64,000 nucleotides of DNA. It comes from Dendrophyllia cribrosa. Its lineage: Eukaryota > Cnidaria > Anthozoa > Scleractinia > Dendrophylliidae. Positions 1 to 11,356 of this stretch are shown here, in pieces (position 1 is the first letter of the stretch; every line of letters begins with the position of its first letter). Location: positions 23,908,681 to 23,972,680 of the forward strand of contig JAJLRJ010000010.1 in assembly GCA_024195265.1 (NCBI GenBank), read 5' to 3'. Under the pieces are notes generated by a model. The model was not told the DNA's origin. It worked only from the letters and a program-made list of their open reading frames with translations, and did no database searches. The translations under genes were made by a program, and so were the position numbers.

Positions 1-3000
1 GGATTTCTGTAGTTTGAAATGATCTTTAGGTAACGGATTCCGTAGAGTTCAAAAAAATAAACTACTTGAAAAATTCGAGAAATGGGCGTATTAACACCTA
101 ACATTGAACATCTGTTTTAAAAGTTGCAATAAGCTAAGCTATATCCTTCTTAACTAGATAAGATCATGACAACGATTTATAAAGATATAATAAAATAATA
201 ACGTTACTCTTCCGAATAAAGATTCAAATCTGCAAGTTAAATTTAGCGCACAAAATAATTGCACCAAATAATAAAGAAAACAGCTGCCTTTCCTGCCTTT
301 CAAATGTGAAAACAAACGCAAGATACATGTATCCATTTTGGTCTTCGATTTTACTGCATGAACATAGATGGGAACTATTGATCTTGGCTTCCATCTGGAT
401 TTCAATCTTTATTTTTTTGTGTAAATGTGCATGCATTGTTAACAAAAAGATAGAATTCAGATGTGAAATCTTTGCAAGAATATACTCATTGACAGGTACA
501 AAAGACTGAAAAAGATGGATTTTAAATATAGAAGGCCACCATTTTTCAAATATCAGAAATATTTTTCTTGGCGTAAATATTTGATATTTTATTATCAAAA
601 GCGAATGCACGTACCTGAGAATTTTTCTGCAAGAAAACAATTCATCGACAGGACGAGGTGTAATTTTTTTTACCCAGTAAGAGCTAATAATAAATTCTAG
701 TATTATATGTTTTAGTAACAATACGTGGGACGAATTAAAACAGCATCTTATCCCTTAGTTACAAATAGAAACAACTGAAGTTCATGAAATTTAAGCTCAT
801 ACCTTGAACAAATTTGAACGGTACCATATATGCAACACGTCTTATTACAACAATTCTTAGAGAAATTGCAAACTGCATAAAAAGGTGCTATTGAAAAACC
901 ATATTAGCATAATTATAGGATCTGCTAAGTGTTGTTTTCGTTCTCCTCATATTACCAATCATATTGAAAAAAGCAATTGTTATAAAAACCGCCGAAGGAG
1001 TTTTCAATAGGACGTCCTTGTAGACATTATCAAACATTGTATTCAAAGCTAAACCGACAAACCATGGCCAATGACGAATGACGTTACTGACGTCAACACC
1101 TGTCGTATTTTATTACCGCCTGCGTTGGGAGCTTGCTGTAGCGAGCTCTTGAGTGGTTAACATTTTGTACTAACATTGTGTTTCTTTATGTTACTTCTTC
1201 GATGCTCATCAAACCTTAACGCCTGCCAAGACAGCGAACCACAACAACTTTTGGCATAAATATAACGCATACTGTGAAACGGGTTTAAATCGAAGGATCC
1301 TATGAGCCAACTCGTGAATACGGAAAGCAATATAAATTATTCACCCAAATATTAATAGCGGCAGGACGTTTTATATAAAGCTTAATATGTTATTTATGCA
1401 AATATATAACACACAAAAACAAATGTCAGGAATTTCCCTTTTCTCAAAGGTCGGTTTATTTGACACCAGTCGCAGCTTTGTTATATGTGTAGTATAGAAT
1501 CTCCGCACATTACGTCATCGACCGATTACTGTTTTCACAAACAGCGGGTATCCTGTCATGCTAAGACATGTCTTATTAGTCATCGCTTCAAAATTGGTTT
1601 ATTTTAAACCTTTAAAAAATGTAGTCTGAGAAGAAATAAATGCTTCAAATGCGTCATGCGAGAGAGGCCTTAAAAACTTGGTCTACGCTTTTATGTTGTT
1701 TCAAAAAGAATAGTCAAGCAATTGATGAGTAAACAGATTAAAAAAAAATGCATTACCCAGCTTCTCTTATATCAAACAATGCGTATTTGTGTCACGCTAA
1801 GGCATGTATTTTTAATTCAAAACAAATTGGTTTATTTGAACTTTTATACCTGTGGCAGCGAACTTCACACATTAAGAAATCAACATTTACCGTGCTGCAG
1901 CGTACTCCTCTGTCTTGAAAAATTCCTTTGAAGCCAGCAGATCGATTTTTCTATTTGCCTGAGCTTGAAGCCATAGGCACTGGTCAGCGGAAGAACGAAG
2001 TAGATACTTATGACGCCATATCTTGTTACCGTAGCAACCGGTTTTTGCTTTTACTAGCCATTAGTAGAAATCGTCAAGCACGCGATGAAAGTCAAACTGA
2101 AAATTGTTCATGATCTCCCGGAATTGCAAATTAAGGCAAATTGAGTTAACAGAAACTAACACACAGCTGACAAAGTAAACGGATATCATATTATTTAATA
2201 CTTTAAACCAATAATTTGAAATAACTAAAAAGCGATAAAGTTAATGTTTTCTGGATGGTTTTCCTTTTCTGTTACAAAAAGGACGAAGGAAATAAGGTAC
2301 GGTGAGGGTAGAAGACGGAATGACTTAGTGGAATGGCATGTTGCATGACTTGCCGAGTGGCAAAATTATGCGGAATAACGTATATGCAAAATGACTTAAT
2401 ATTGATAACTTAACTGAAAATTGCGCTCCTTTTTTCCCGTTAATTTGCAAGAGCAGTCGATTCTTTTGATGTTGCGGGATAGATAATGATGGTAAAAATA
2501 ATACAACAATACAACAGTATTGTGGATCAATATCATCAGGGAGTTATCAGGGAGGTATGGGGTCGTACTCGACATTATAAGTTATCGAATGCAGTGGGAT
2601 AATGTATGCGTTAAACTCTGTTTTAAACTTACAATCATGGAGAAACTGTAATATCATGAGCTTATGAAACTTATCCAAGATATGATCTTTTTTAGTTGTG
2701 ATGGACAAATGTGGAAATTAAACGAAGACGACGCTTGACGTAAAATGTAAACTTTGGACAAATTTCTATTTAGACCTAACAACTGGTGTTAAAGTATCTT
2801 CAACGCGATTGAGAAAGAAATCATAGTGCTGCATGCTTCATACTAAAGAAACGTTAGCTTAACAGTTGCTACACTTAGGTAAGTCTAATAACTCCGATTT
2901 TAGCAGTGGAGTGTCAGTGCATGCAGTCATATAATCAAATGTAACTTTTTATTCTTGTGAGGGATCTGTCTACACTATTTCCCCAAACCATTCGTTCTGT

Positions 3001-3090
3001 TTTGTTCTGTAGAATCGCTTTGTTCGATTTTGTTATTTATTACATCCATTTTGAAATCACTGCATGGTGATCCTTGCAATCTGATTGCTC
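1..3090. other. Unrecognised non-coding stretch
   Basis: AT-rich sequence. The open frames are short, overlap on opposite strands and show no recognisable domain. The longest (minus strand, 224-721) is hydrophobic and low in complexity. No RNA gene, repeat array or transposon terminus was recognised. Confidence 0.5.
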
Positions 3091-3205
3091 TCAGCAGTGC
3101 GATTTATTCCCGAATCGCACTATCTTTTGCTCGAAATCGCATCTTTTTCTCAGCAGTGCGATTTATTCCCGAATCGCACTGTTTTTTTTGCTCTAGATCG
3201 CATAT
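3091..3205. repeat. Two-copy tandem duplication
   Basis: A unit of about 64 bp occurs twice in tandem. Each copy contains GTGCGATTTATTCCCGAATC followed by GCAC, so each has its own small GTGCGATT/AATCGCAC inverted repeat. The second copy differs at a few bases. Confidence 0.75.
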
Positions 3206-3671
3206 ATAAGTCGATCACATCAATATTGGTACAGACTAAAATCCTGTATTTGGGCAATTAAATTGTGCGATTTTAAATAGATGTAATAAAGTGGTAATTG
3301 AACTTCGTGTCGTGCAATTTTGGTCTGAAATCATACCAAATTGCACTCCACTCAGTTCAAATACCATTGTATATTTGGTGGTATTTGTCAATTAATATAA
3401 CATGGAAATTAGGAAAGCGAAATTTCGATATTTCGCCGACACCCTGTCCCTTTAATAGAGGTGTTTTGTCTTTGGTCTTTCTAAAGAAGCGCAAAAAAAC
3501 ATCTGCATCTGCGAAGCTGATACTGACACTTTTAACCACTAACAGAAGTCCACTGGGAGTTCTGACACTAAACATGCTTATATTACCAATTTAACGGGGA
3601 AAGGATCGAATGTAGCGTAATACTTTTATTGAAACTTTTCGATGACAGATTATTTCCATGTTGTTCGAGTA
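3206..3671. other. No recognised feature
   Basis: Short open frames on both strands only. Nothing recognised. Confidence 0.4.
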
Positions 3672-3835
3672 GTACTGTAGCTCTTCCAGACCTCTAATTT
3701 TATTGGCCCCGTAGTACTGTAGCTTCTATTGTGTTTAGGTCTAGGGCTATTGTTTGTGTTGTTTAACCTATTGTTTCGTTAACCAGTCACTGAGCTTGTT
3801 TGGAAAGGTACAGTCTCTCCCTGTTGTTCAGATTA
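3672..3835 (+). mobile_element. Penelope-like element 5' fragment, inverted relative to main copy
   Basis: This stretch matches the reverse complement of 8900-9060 almost base for base, including two copies of GTAGTACTGTAGCT and the segment GAGCTTGTTTGGAAAGGTACAG. At 8.9 kb that last segment runs straight into the reading frame of the Penelope-like reverse transcriptase. This copy is therefore the 5' leader and first codons of the same family in opposite orientation, 5.2 kb away, without its coding body. Confidence 0.7.
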
Positions 3836-4672
3836 AATCAATCATCAGCGAGTTTGAGTATATCAGAATCGGTAAATATGATCAAAAGGTTCTCTTTAAG
3901 TAGTATACGCGTTCATTTTTATAACGCCACGAAATACAGTAGTCAAAGAACTATTAATGGCTGGTAAATAAGTCTTCACGACAAATCCCAAAATTCCCAA
4001 CTGCGCGCGGATGATGTTTTCTAGAAAGTGCGTAGTTGTGTTTAAACCTATATGTTTTAAAAGGTTAAATAAGAGAATTATTTCTAACCGGTTTTAAAGT
4101 TTCCGAATGTGAATTTAATAGCCTCTTTCGTGAAAATAAAACCGAATTCGTTAAAAATGAACAGATCGTTTGCGCTTTCAATAACAATACTTATTTCGAG
4201 ATATGTTTTTGTACACTTAAGCCAAGAATATTCAAATCTGTTCTTTAAAGTCGCGGGGGATGCCTGGTCATGAATAAACTCATAAGGCAAAATTTTGGCA
4301 GGGGAGTCACTTTTAAAAGTTTTATATCTTGAGCCTTTAGAAGCCGATTTCGCTAAAACTTGACAGATATATTGAGGAATAATGGGAGTTCACCAGTACT
4401 ATTTTTTATTCAATGAACCGCGCTTTACGGTAATGCTGTATAAAAAGTTAAGATTTGTAAAAGGTTTTGTGTACAAGTTTGCTCCTCGAGAAGAGCACAA
4501 AGTAAGTTTATTTCACCACTCACTGATCCGTCAAAACCTCTATTGTGTCATATCTGAAGCCGATGTTTGGATTTCAACTTTAATTAAAAGTTATTAGCTT
4601 TTAAAGGTGTAAAATTGTCCATTCATGTTGGAATTTGCAGCCTCATATCTTCCCTTTGAAAGCCTACTTCAT
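3836..4672. other. No recognised feature
   Basis: AT-rich, with short overlapping open frames. Nothing recognised. Confidence 0.4.
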
Positions 4673-4827
4673 AGCCCAATTTCGATATATTAAAATTCAA
4701 ATTGAAACAAAAGACATCAATACGAGGCTTAGGGGAATGATAGCAGGGATTTGTATGGTTTATTCCCCTAAGCCTCGTAGTGATGTCTTTTGTTTCAAGT
4801 TGAATTTTAATATATCGAAATTGGGCT
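4673..4827. repeat. Foldback inverted repeat
   Basis: The left arm (4673-4738) and right arm (4762-4827) are reverse complements with only a few mismatches, separated by 23 nt. The outer end is AGCCCAATTTCGATATATTA and the inner end is GAGGCTTAGGGGAAT. No coding capacity. It could be a foldback element or an insertion in inverted tandem. Confidence 0.85.
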
Positions 4828-5915
4828 ATTGTTTTTGCGTCAGATATGACGCAAAATACAATATACCTAGTTTACCTCCATGCCGTCTCATCTCATGAAA
4901 TTCTATATCCGCGCTGAATTCTTGGACATAAAATTGCTTGTTTTTACGCTTCCAAAGGCTTCCCGAGCAAACAGGAATGCAAAGATATTTTTTATGGTAT
5001 TTTTTTATGTTTTTAATCCACGGGCTATTGTTAATTTTTTACGAGCCTGTTCGTAAATATCTCGCGCATTTTCGGTATCAGCCGTCGCACTTCGTGCATA
5101 CCCTTTTAAGAAATACAAACTGATGAGCTGAAGTTGTCCCCCGCGACCTTAAACATACAAAAGTGACGTACAAAGGGAGCGGATTGTTCAATATGTAGTG
5201 TTAGTGGCAATAAAAATATAAAAAATATATATACCAAGGGGATCAATATGATCAGTTTGTGCGCGAAGGCAGGGGCGTAGCCAGACCTTTTTTCCATTTA
5301 AGCCCGAGATATTTTATTTGGGGTATATTTGACCTCTAGTGGGGTCTAGGACATTTTAAAAATCTAGAGGCTCGGAAATGCTATTTTGAGCATTCTCCAC
5401 GATATATTTCGTCCAAAAATCGATCTTGATTCAGTGAAAAATGAGAGGCATTTTTAGTGCTTATGCAATATGTCCTAGGTTTTGTTAACTTGATATGCAT
5501 CCTGGCCTTAGTGCACTAAACAACGTTTTACAAAAACTCGAGGTGTGCAGAGAGGAATATGGGCGCAAGGATGAAATCTGGTAAGGAATTGACCATCGAT
5601 TGCAATATGTGAGGAATTCCTCTGGCGGCGTGCCATCTTGTAATAGCGTAGAAATCGTGCGCGCAATGTTCGGTTTTTATGTTGTACGTTTTATTAATTT
5701 TTATTATGACGTACAGCGAAAATTAAACATATCAACTTTTTAACTACGGGGGGTAATACTAGTTTTACCGCTGACAGACAAAAAACCTAATCCTTTGCTT
5801 TATACAAAAGCATAGCTGATTCCTTGTCCGATTTTGTTAATTATAAAGATAATTAACGGTTATTAACGAGCTTCGTCGATGAACAGATCATAGTCATGAC
5901 CTCGACTGTGATTGA
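4828..5915. other. No recognised feature
   Basis: Mixed low-complexity sequence with no convincing ORF or repeat structure. Confidence 0.4.
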
Positions 5916-6545
5916 CTATCTGTCACTCAGTTCAAATGCAAGCCTTCTTGGCTTGCTTGCACAGAAATCTCTGATGACTCTTTCCGGGTCAATAGGCATC
6001 TCTCTGTATGCGTGCATAAGAGCAAGGGACGATAGCCGCTCTGTAAGCATAGTAGATCGCATGTATGTTTTCACTCTTCTCATGGTGCTGAATGATCTCT
6101 CTGGTGTCGCAGTCGACACTGGCATGGCTAGGAGAATGGTGAGCACAGTGGCGACATTGGGGTAAAGGTCTTCACTTGTGCAGCTTAGTGTATCCACCAG
6201 ACTCTTCGGTTTCTCTCCTCGGCAAGAGCCTATCTTTTTTTCCACTGTAAGATCTCGTTGTCGAAGACCTCTCTATCACTTTTAAGTGATGAAAGTCGTT
6301 GGAGTCGGCGTTGTAAATTTTGTTTGTGGTATCTCTGTTCAGTGATCCGAGCTGGGTAGGTATGAGGTATTGACCCAGGAACCGGTCATGGTGCACAAGC
6401 AGCCTGTCATTGAGTTCTTGGATGAGATGATCGACAAGGGGCAAGTAGAGGGCTCTTTACCAATACTGCTGTGGCCTGGCTGCGGGAACATTGGGTCGGT
6501 TACGCTGGACTGCAGACACTCGTGGCATGCTGGGCTCGATATCAC
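5916..6545 (-). pseudogene. hAT transposase C-terminal fragment
   Basis: Read on the minus strand from about 6545 downward, the sequence encodes the C-terminal part of a hAT-superfamily transposase. A segment with PLVDHLIQELNDRLL is followed by the hAT dimerisation domain, with MPVSTATPERSFSTMRRVK and then RLSSLALMHAYR as landmarks. The family transposase cuts and inserts its own DNA; the C-terminal domain mediates dimerisation. This copy lacks the N-terminal zinc finger and the DDE catalytic region. It has an in-frame TAA just upstream of PLVDH and a frameshift near 6240. The 5' side stops where the Penelope-like element begins, which suggests disruption by that insertion. No terminal inverted repeats were found. 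Confidence 0.85.
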
Positions 6546-6605
6546 AACCTGCTACGTGAAAAGGTGTTAAGTTTAACGCTGTAAAAAGTGTTAAAAATGA
6601 AACTA

Positions 6606-6633
6606 GACGTTTCGGCAATGCTGCCTTCATCAG
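6606..6633 (-). ncRNA. Hammerhead-ribozyme-like core in Penelope tail
   Basis: Read on the minus strand this is CTGATGA, then a self-complementary stem (GGCA GCAT TGCC), then GAAAC. These are the two invariant core boxes of a hammerhead ribozyme around stem II. Hammerhead motifs are known in the terminal repeats of Penelope-like elements. I could not assign a convincing cleavage strand and stem I, so activity is unproven. Confidence 0.5.
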
Positions 6634-6732
6634 TAGTAAAAATGTGTTCGTTGCTAACGTGTGCGAAAATTCAAAAAATTCAAATTCACGCGCGCCGAAG
6701 AAACGCGCGCGCAAGGCTAGCATACGAGTTAA

Positions 6733-7110
6733 TTATGAAAAGCCAAAGTCTTGGTTCAAACCACTCGGCACCAAAGTCTTGTAATTGAAAATGAAACGCA
6801 TTTCTTCGCGTCTTCTCCTGATCTGGTCACCTAGATTCGCTTTAATCACCGCTACCATCATGTCGCTGAGGTTGTGGTTTGGTCTCGTAAAATGTTCAGG
6901 CACTGGCAGCGCAACTTTCTTTTTGATCACATCCAATCGGTGTTCACGGAAGCGGTCTCCAAGACGACGGCCCGTCTCTCCAATGTAGACAATTGCAGGG
7001 AATTTACGGCATGAAATGCAGTAGACCAATTGGCTTGTGATGCACGTATAATGTCCCGAGATCTTGATGTGTCCATTTGTAGTTCTAATACTGTCACTGG
7101 AATTGATGAA
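6733..7110 (-). pseudogene. GIY-YIG endonuclease domain of Penelope-like element
   Basis: The frame is open on the minus strand from 7110 and resumes the RT frame after the LINE tail. It contains SGHYTCITSQLVYCISC, then VYIGETGRRLGDRFREHRLD, the GIY-YIG signature with its conserved Arg and His. In this family the domain nicks target DNA to prime reverse transcription. The frame ends at 6733, about 100 nt upstream of the hammerhead-like motif. The first ATG (7029) is inside the domain because the segment is the C-terminal part of a fusion protein with the RT, not an independent gene. Confidence 0.85.
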
Positions 7111-7315
7111 TGAATTATTTTTAGTAATATATTATAGCATTATATTATATTGTAAATAGAACATCTTAGTTAGTAGGTAGTTAATGTTTTATTTTTATAT
7201 TGATTATTATGATTTTACATGATTTATTGTGTGTCCCCAATTAGTGCCATTTAGGCGCTAGAACGACCAGACACTATAATAAAGTTTATGTATGTATGTA
7301 TGTATGTATGTGTGT
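7111..7315 (+). mobile_element. LINE 3' end inserted in the Penelope element
   Basis: About 205 bp ending in AATAAAGTTTATG followed by a TATG microsatellite, a 3' end style of CR1/L2-like LINEs. It separates the RT and GIY-YIG frames of the host element. ATGAA occurs on both sides, as a likely target duplication. The reading frame resumes cleanly beyond it, which marks it as an insertion. Confidence 0.75.
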
Positions 7316-7316
7316 A

Positions 7317-8913
7317 TGAAAGGACAGGTACGGCAGTCACGTCGGTTGCATGGAAACGTACCCGTTTGACGTTGGAGATCTGACGGCAAACTGCTATGGA
7401 CTAGCAAATCTTTTAGATTCTTTGCGCGTCCGAAAGCTTTTAGCGGCGGCTTGTTGAAAATAGCACTCGTAGTGTTGTCATCGCGTAAGATGGAATAGTT
7501 TCGGAGAAGGATGTTACAAACGTCGACGTTTTTGGGGTGGTATGTGATGACCAGAGGTGGGCGGTCGACGGCAGTGTCATTTCCGGGAGTGATGTCAAGT
7601 AGATTGTCTCTTCGTTTTGCTTCCGCTTGGACGCGTGCTCTTGTTATGAGGTCATGAGGATAGCCACGTGCCGCAAAATATGTCTCCATAGTTGTTGCTT
7701 TATTGTGAAAATCATTGTCGTCACTGCAGATCTTTCGCAGCCGTAGAAACTGACTATATGGAATGGATGATTTACACTTTGATGGATGCGACGAGCTGAA
7801 GTCAAGATAAGAATGACTATCAGTGTCTTTGTAGTAAACAGATGTTGATATGCGGTTGTCGCGGGGAATCATATAGATGTCCAGGAACGAGAGTTTATCA
7901 GGTGAGATAGACCTTGTGTAGTCAATCTTGGGATGGTAGTTAGAGGCAAACTCGAGAAACTGCTGTAATTCCTGTCCACTGCACGATGTTGCGCCTGCCA
8001 CATCATCCATGAACCGCTTGTACAGTTCTGGTTTCACGTCAGGGTTCTCTGCTAGCATCTTCTCCTCGACTTAGCCAACAAAGAGACATGCGTAATTGGG
8101 CGCCAATCTGCTTCCCATTGCTACACCACCCACTTGTTTGTAGTAGTCTCCGTTAAACTCGAAAGAGTTTAGGGTGAGTACCAATTCAGCCATTCGAACA
8201 AGAGTGTCCGTTGGGGGTTCTTTGATTTCTCTCTTGTCTAGAAAATATTTCAGAGCCAACAGACCTTCTTCATTTGGAATGATCGTGTACAACGATTTTA
8301 TGTCCATAGTAAATACCAATCGGTGCTGCCCATTGTCACTCAACCGAAACGAATCTAGTATTTCAACATGTGGGTGGTGTCTTTTACGTTGCTAGCAAAT
8401 TGGCGTACAAATGGTGCCGTTAACTTGTCGAGATAACAAGCTAAATTTTCTGTAGGACATGCGCAAGCGGAAACAATTGGCCTACCTGGATTCCCACTCT
8501 TGTGTATCTTGGGTAGTAAATAAAATTTCGATGTACGCGCATGTTCTACAAGAAGGTTAGTGGCTGATGAAGGGAGTTCCTCGGCCTCTATAGCCTGTTG
8601 AACAAAAGAACGCACTAAATCTTGATGTTGTTGTGTTGCGTCATCAGGAATTCGTTGGTAAAAATTGCCGTCCGACAGTTGTCTGTAGACCTCAGCTAGG
8701 TAAAGATCTTTTCTCCAGACCACAAATGCTCCTCCTTTATCTGCCGCTCTGAACACAACATCAGTTCATTTTTTTGAGTCTCCGTAAGGCCTCTTGTTCT
8801 CCCCTGGTGAGGTTGTGCGGTGTAGCCTTACTCTTGAAGTCTAGATGGTTGACTTCTCTCCGGCATTTGTCAATATAATGATCTAGGGCTGAAAATTTAT
8901 TAGGGGGAGAGGC
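7317..8913 (-). pseudogene. Penelope-like reverse transcriptase
   Basis: The protein is read in three frame segments. The N-terminal part (8913-8757) leads into a segment with FRAADKGGAFVVWRKDLY and YLLPKIHKSGNPGRPIVSA (8756-8355). Next comes the palm with TMDIKSLYT and GGVAMGSRLAPNYACLFVG (8343-8071), then the catalytic RFMDDV motif and thumb (8058-7317). The end has a cysteine cluster, FPCNRRDCRTCPFI, typical of the RT-endonuclease linker in this family. Damage: frameshifts near 8755 and 8357 and a TAA at 8071-8073 between FVG and VEEKML. The last codons of the open frame, a repeated IHTY, are not protein; they come from the inserted LINE's TATG microsatellite. Confidence 0.85.
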
Positions 8914-9060
8914 TGTACCTTTCCAAACAAGCTCAGTGATTGGTTAACGAAACAATAGGTTAAACAACACAAACAATAGCCCTAGACCTAAACACAATAG
9001 AAGCTACAGTACTACGGGGCCAATAAAAATAGAGGTCTGGAAGAGCTACAGTACTACCAG

Positions 9061-9486
9061 TGAATATAAAATGATCGAGTTCCTAAGAGATAACAAAATT
9101 GAAATGGCTTTTCCGATATTAGATTCCGAATAATCGACGACACAGCGATTGCGGTGGCTTCATTAAACTTGGTAATTATCCGGGTTCAGAGTTCATTACT
9201 TCTGAAGATAAAGTCAACGCATTCGTTGTTGTTGCGCACGCAGTTCTAAAGGCTTGGCCATATTGCTTGCTGTTTTAACTGTGGTCCTTACAGCCATTGC
9301 TGGTGTTATCATTTGGGCCCTGGTAAGTTTCAGTTACAATACAATACAATACAATTATAATTAAATGATAAATACAACTGACACTACTACATTTTATCGA
9401 CATTAATTCAATGACTATAACACTTAACTGAAAAATAATGGTATAATAACAATATAAAATTAACAATAGATTTAAAAAAATCATTC
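9061..9486. other. No recognised gene; short AATAC array
   Basis: Contains a small AATAC tandem run near 9335-9355. The AT-rich sequence beside it resembles a degraded LINE tail, but no domain can be shown. Confidence 0.35.
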
Positions 9487-9557
9487 TGTTTCATTGTCAT
9501 AGCCTTAATGTTCTTAAAGTTACGAGGGGACTCAAAAAAAGCCCAGTCAAAATAGGG
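9487..9557. mobile_element. Terminal fragment of TTAA-bounded family A
   Basis: Matches the right end of the complete copy at 31293-31848, ending in the terminal bases AATAGGG next to TTAA at 9558-9561. Only the last ~70 bp of the family are present. Confidence 0.7.
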
Positions 9558-9561
9558 TTAA

Positions 9562-10215
9562 TACAGGTTTCGACTGTACATGTATGTTCAAAATGGCACG
9601 AACTGACCGGTCAGGTCGCCAACGTGTGAACACAGTGTTCTCGTTCTCAGTTTTCCTTGTTCACACGAGGATTTCGTCTAAGTACATTTACCATTTGTCA
9701 GATCATTCCGGGGGGGCGGGTCTTTTCGTAAACAGTAATGGCAATAATGTGTATATGAAATAATAGACTGTTCACAGTACCCTACAGTTTTCCGTGTGAT
9801 CAGTCCATGTCGATCGCTAGTTTGAGTTGCCGCCATTTTGGTTTTTCATGACGAGTGAAAATTGTGGAGAGTGCAAAAATCCCGCTGGGACGGGCGTTGG
9901 GGGTTAACAGCGTGAGAGGGTCGACATATGAAAAATCAAAATAGCGGCAACTCGAGCAAGCGATCGATCGACCTCGACTGATCATACCGACAAATAGGGG
10001 ACTGCGAACAGTCTAATGAAATAAAGTCATATGAACTGCGAAAGAAATAATTAAAGAAAAATATATCATCGGAGTTATGCAGTCGCTGAAGGAGTTGTAG
10101 TTAGAGCCTGAATTTTTTTTTCAGACTCGACGTAGTAGGAGAACAATTTCTTCAAAAAAGGCGCATTATTTACTTCGAAATGACCGCTCCGACCTGCTAG
10201 TCCACGTGTGAACCG
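9562..10215. repeat. Dispersed repeat B, copy 1
   Basis: Highly similar over its whole length to 31853-32485 inside the SLC1 gene. In both places it begins with TACAGGTTTCGACTGTACAT and is bounded by TTAA on both sides. Inside are several GTTCACACG motifs in both orientations and a separated inverted repeat containing TTTGAGTTGCCGCCATTTTG. No ORF of note. Copy 1 has small insertions relative to copy 2. Confidence 0.8.
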
Positions 10216-10219
10216 TTAA

Positions 10220-10827
10220 CCCAATTCGGCCTGGGAGGGGGGGGGGGGGGGGGGGGGGGCACAAAGTGCCCGCGCTAACTTTCAACATTCATAACTTCTT
10301 TAATGTGTCTTCAAACGCCATCAAACTTTGTGACTTTTCCTAAAATTTATCTGGCAACAATTTCATATGACAATTTTTTGATCACGCGACTTGATGTTTC
10401 CATGGCAACAAGATTTTGACAGCCATGTTTTTTGAAATTTGCATATTTATAACTTTGAATGAAGAAAAACATTGTTTATTGCTATAACTTTTATATTTTT
10501 ACGTCATTTAGCGCTTATTTATTGGTTTTGATTAATTTTGAGTCAATTTGGACGGTTTTTAAGTGGTTTTAAAAAAATTCAGAAATCCATGATGGCGGAT
10601 CCAAGATGGCGGCCGTATAACTAATTACCTAATAACTACGTCATATGACGTCATCGTTCCATTGTGCGGACCGCAAAAGAGACAGTTTTGGACGTACTAT
10701 GTACCCTCTAGGTTTCATTGTCATAGCCTCAATGTTCTTGAAGTCACGAGAGGGGGAGGGGGGCACAATGTGCCCCTTCCCACCCCCTAGGCTCAGAAAC
10801 TCAAAAAGAAGCCCAGGCTGAAAAGGG
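10220..10827. mobile_element. TTAA-flanked non-autonomous element, family A copy 1
   Basis: About 608 bp between TTAA at 10216-10219 and 10828-10831. The ends are imperfect inverted repeats, CCCAATTCGGCCTGGG and CCCAGGCTGAAAAGGG. Near the left end is a G homopolymer of about 25 bases. There is no coding capacity. TTAA target sites and CCC termini are the hallmark of piggyBac-type transposition; family membership is inferred from those alone. Related copies lie at 16.4, 31.3, 47.1 and 47.5 kb. Confidence 0.8.
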
Positions 10828-11091
10828 TTAAGACTGATATATCAGGACAAGATTAAATTTATAGCAGGAGTTAAGGGTCTGGTAGAAATCAAAGGCTCCT
10901 ATGCGCCAACTAGTGAATATTAAGTACTAAGTAGATGGCGGATCGGGAGTTATTTGTAAAACTTGCGTGACATAAATATCCATTGTCTGGAATGAGAGAA
11001 CCGGATGACGTAATGCGCTGAATTTGTTGTGACCTTTGTCACAGTCAGTCAGTCAGAGTCAGCCAGGGTCTCTCTTCTTCCCGCCCCCAAG

Positions 11092-11209
<118 letters not shown>

Positions 11210-11356
11210 TGAATGAATGAATGAATGAATGAATAAACTTTATTTCAACACGGTGTTTACATCAGTAACTGAATTAACTGCTTTACAGAAAAGCCGTGTA
11301 CTAAAAAATTTACTATTCCAATTATCCAATAATGATCACTAACTATATTACACTAA

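Larger units (their letters stand above)
6555..9060 (-). mobile_element. Penelope-like retroelement, decayed
   Basis: A minus-strand element with a reverse transcriptase followed by a GIY-YIG endonuclease, the arrangement that defines Penelope-like elements. The 5' leader is shared with an inverted fragment at 3.67 kb. A hammerhead-like motif lies downstream of the endonuclease, and a LINE tail is inserted between RT and endonuclease at 7111-7315. Frameshifts near 8755 and 8357 and an in-frame stop at 8071-8073 make it non-functional. It abuts a hAT remnant in the same orientation, so the order of insertion is inferred: hAT first, then Penelope, then LINE tail. Confidence 0.85.

Noticed and set aside
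224..721. 165-codon minus-strand frame
   Set aside because: Low-complexity and hydrophobic, overlaps other frames, no recognised domain, start and stop arbitrary.
7258..7316. C-terminal IHTYIHTYIH extension of the Penelope RT
   Set aside because: Encoded by the TATG tail of the inserted LINE fragment, not by the gene.
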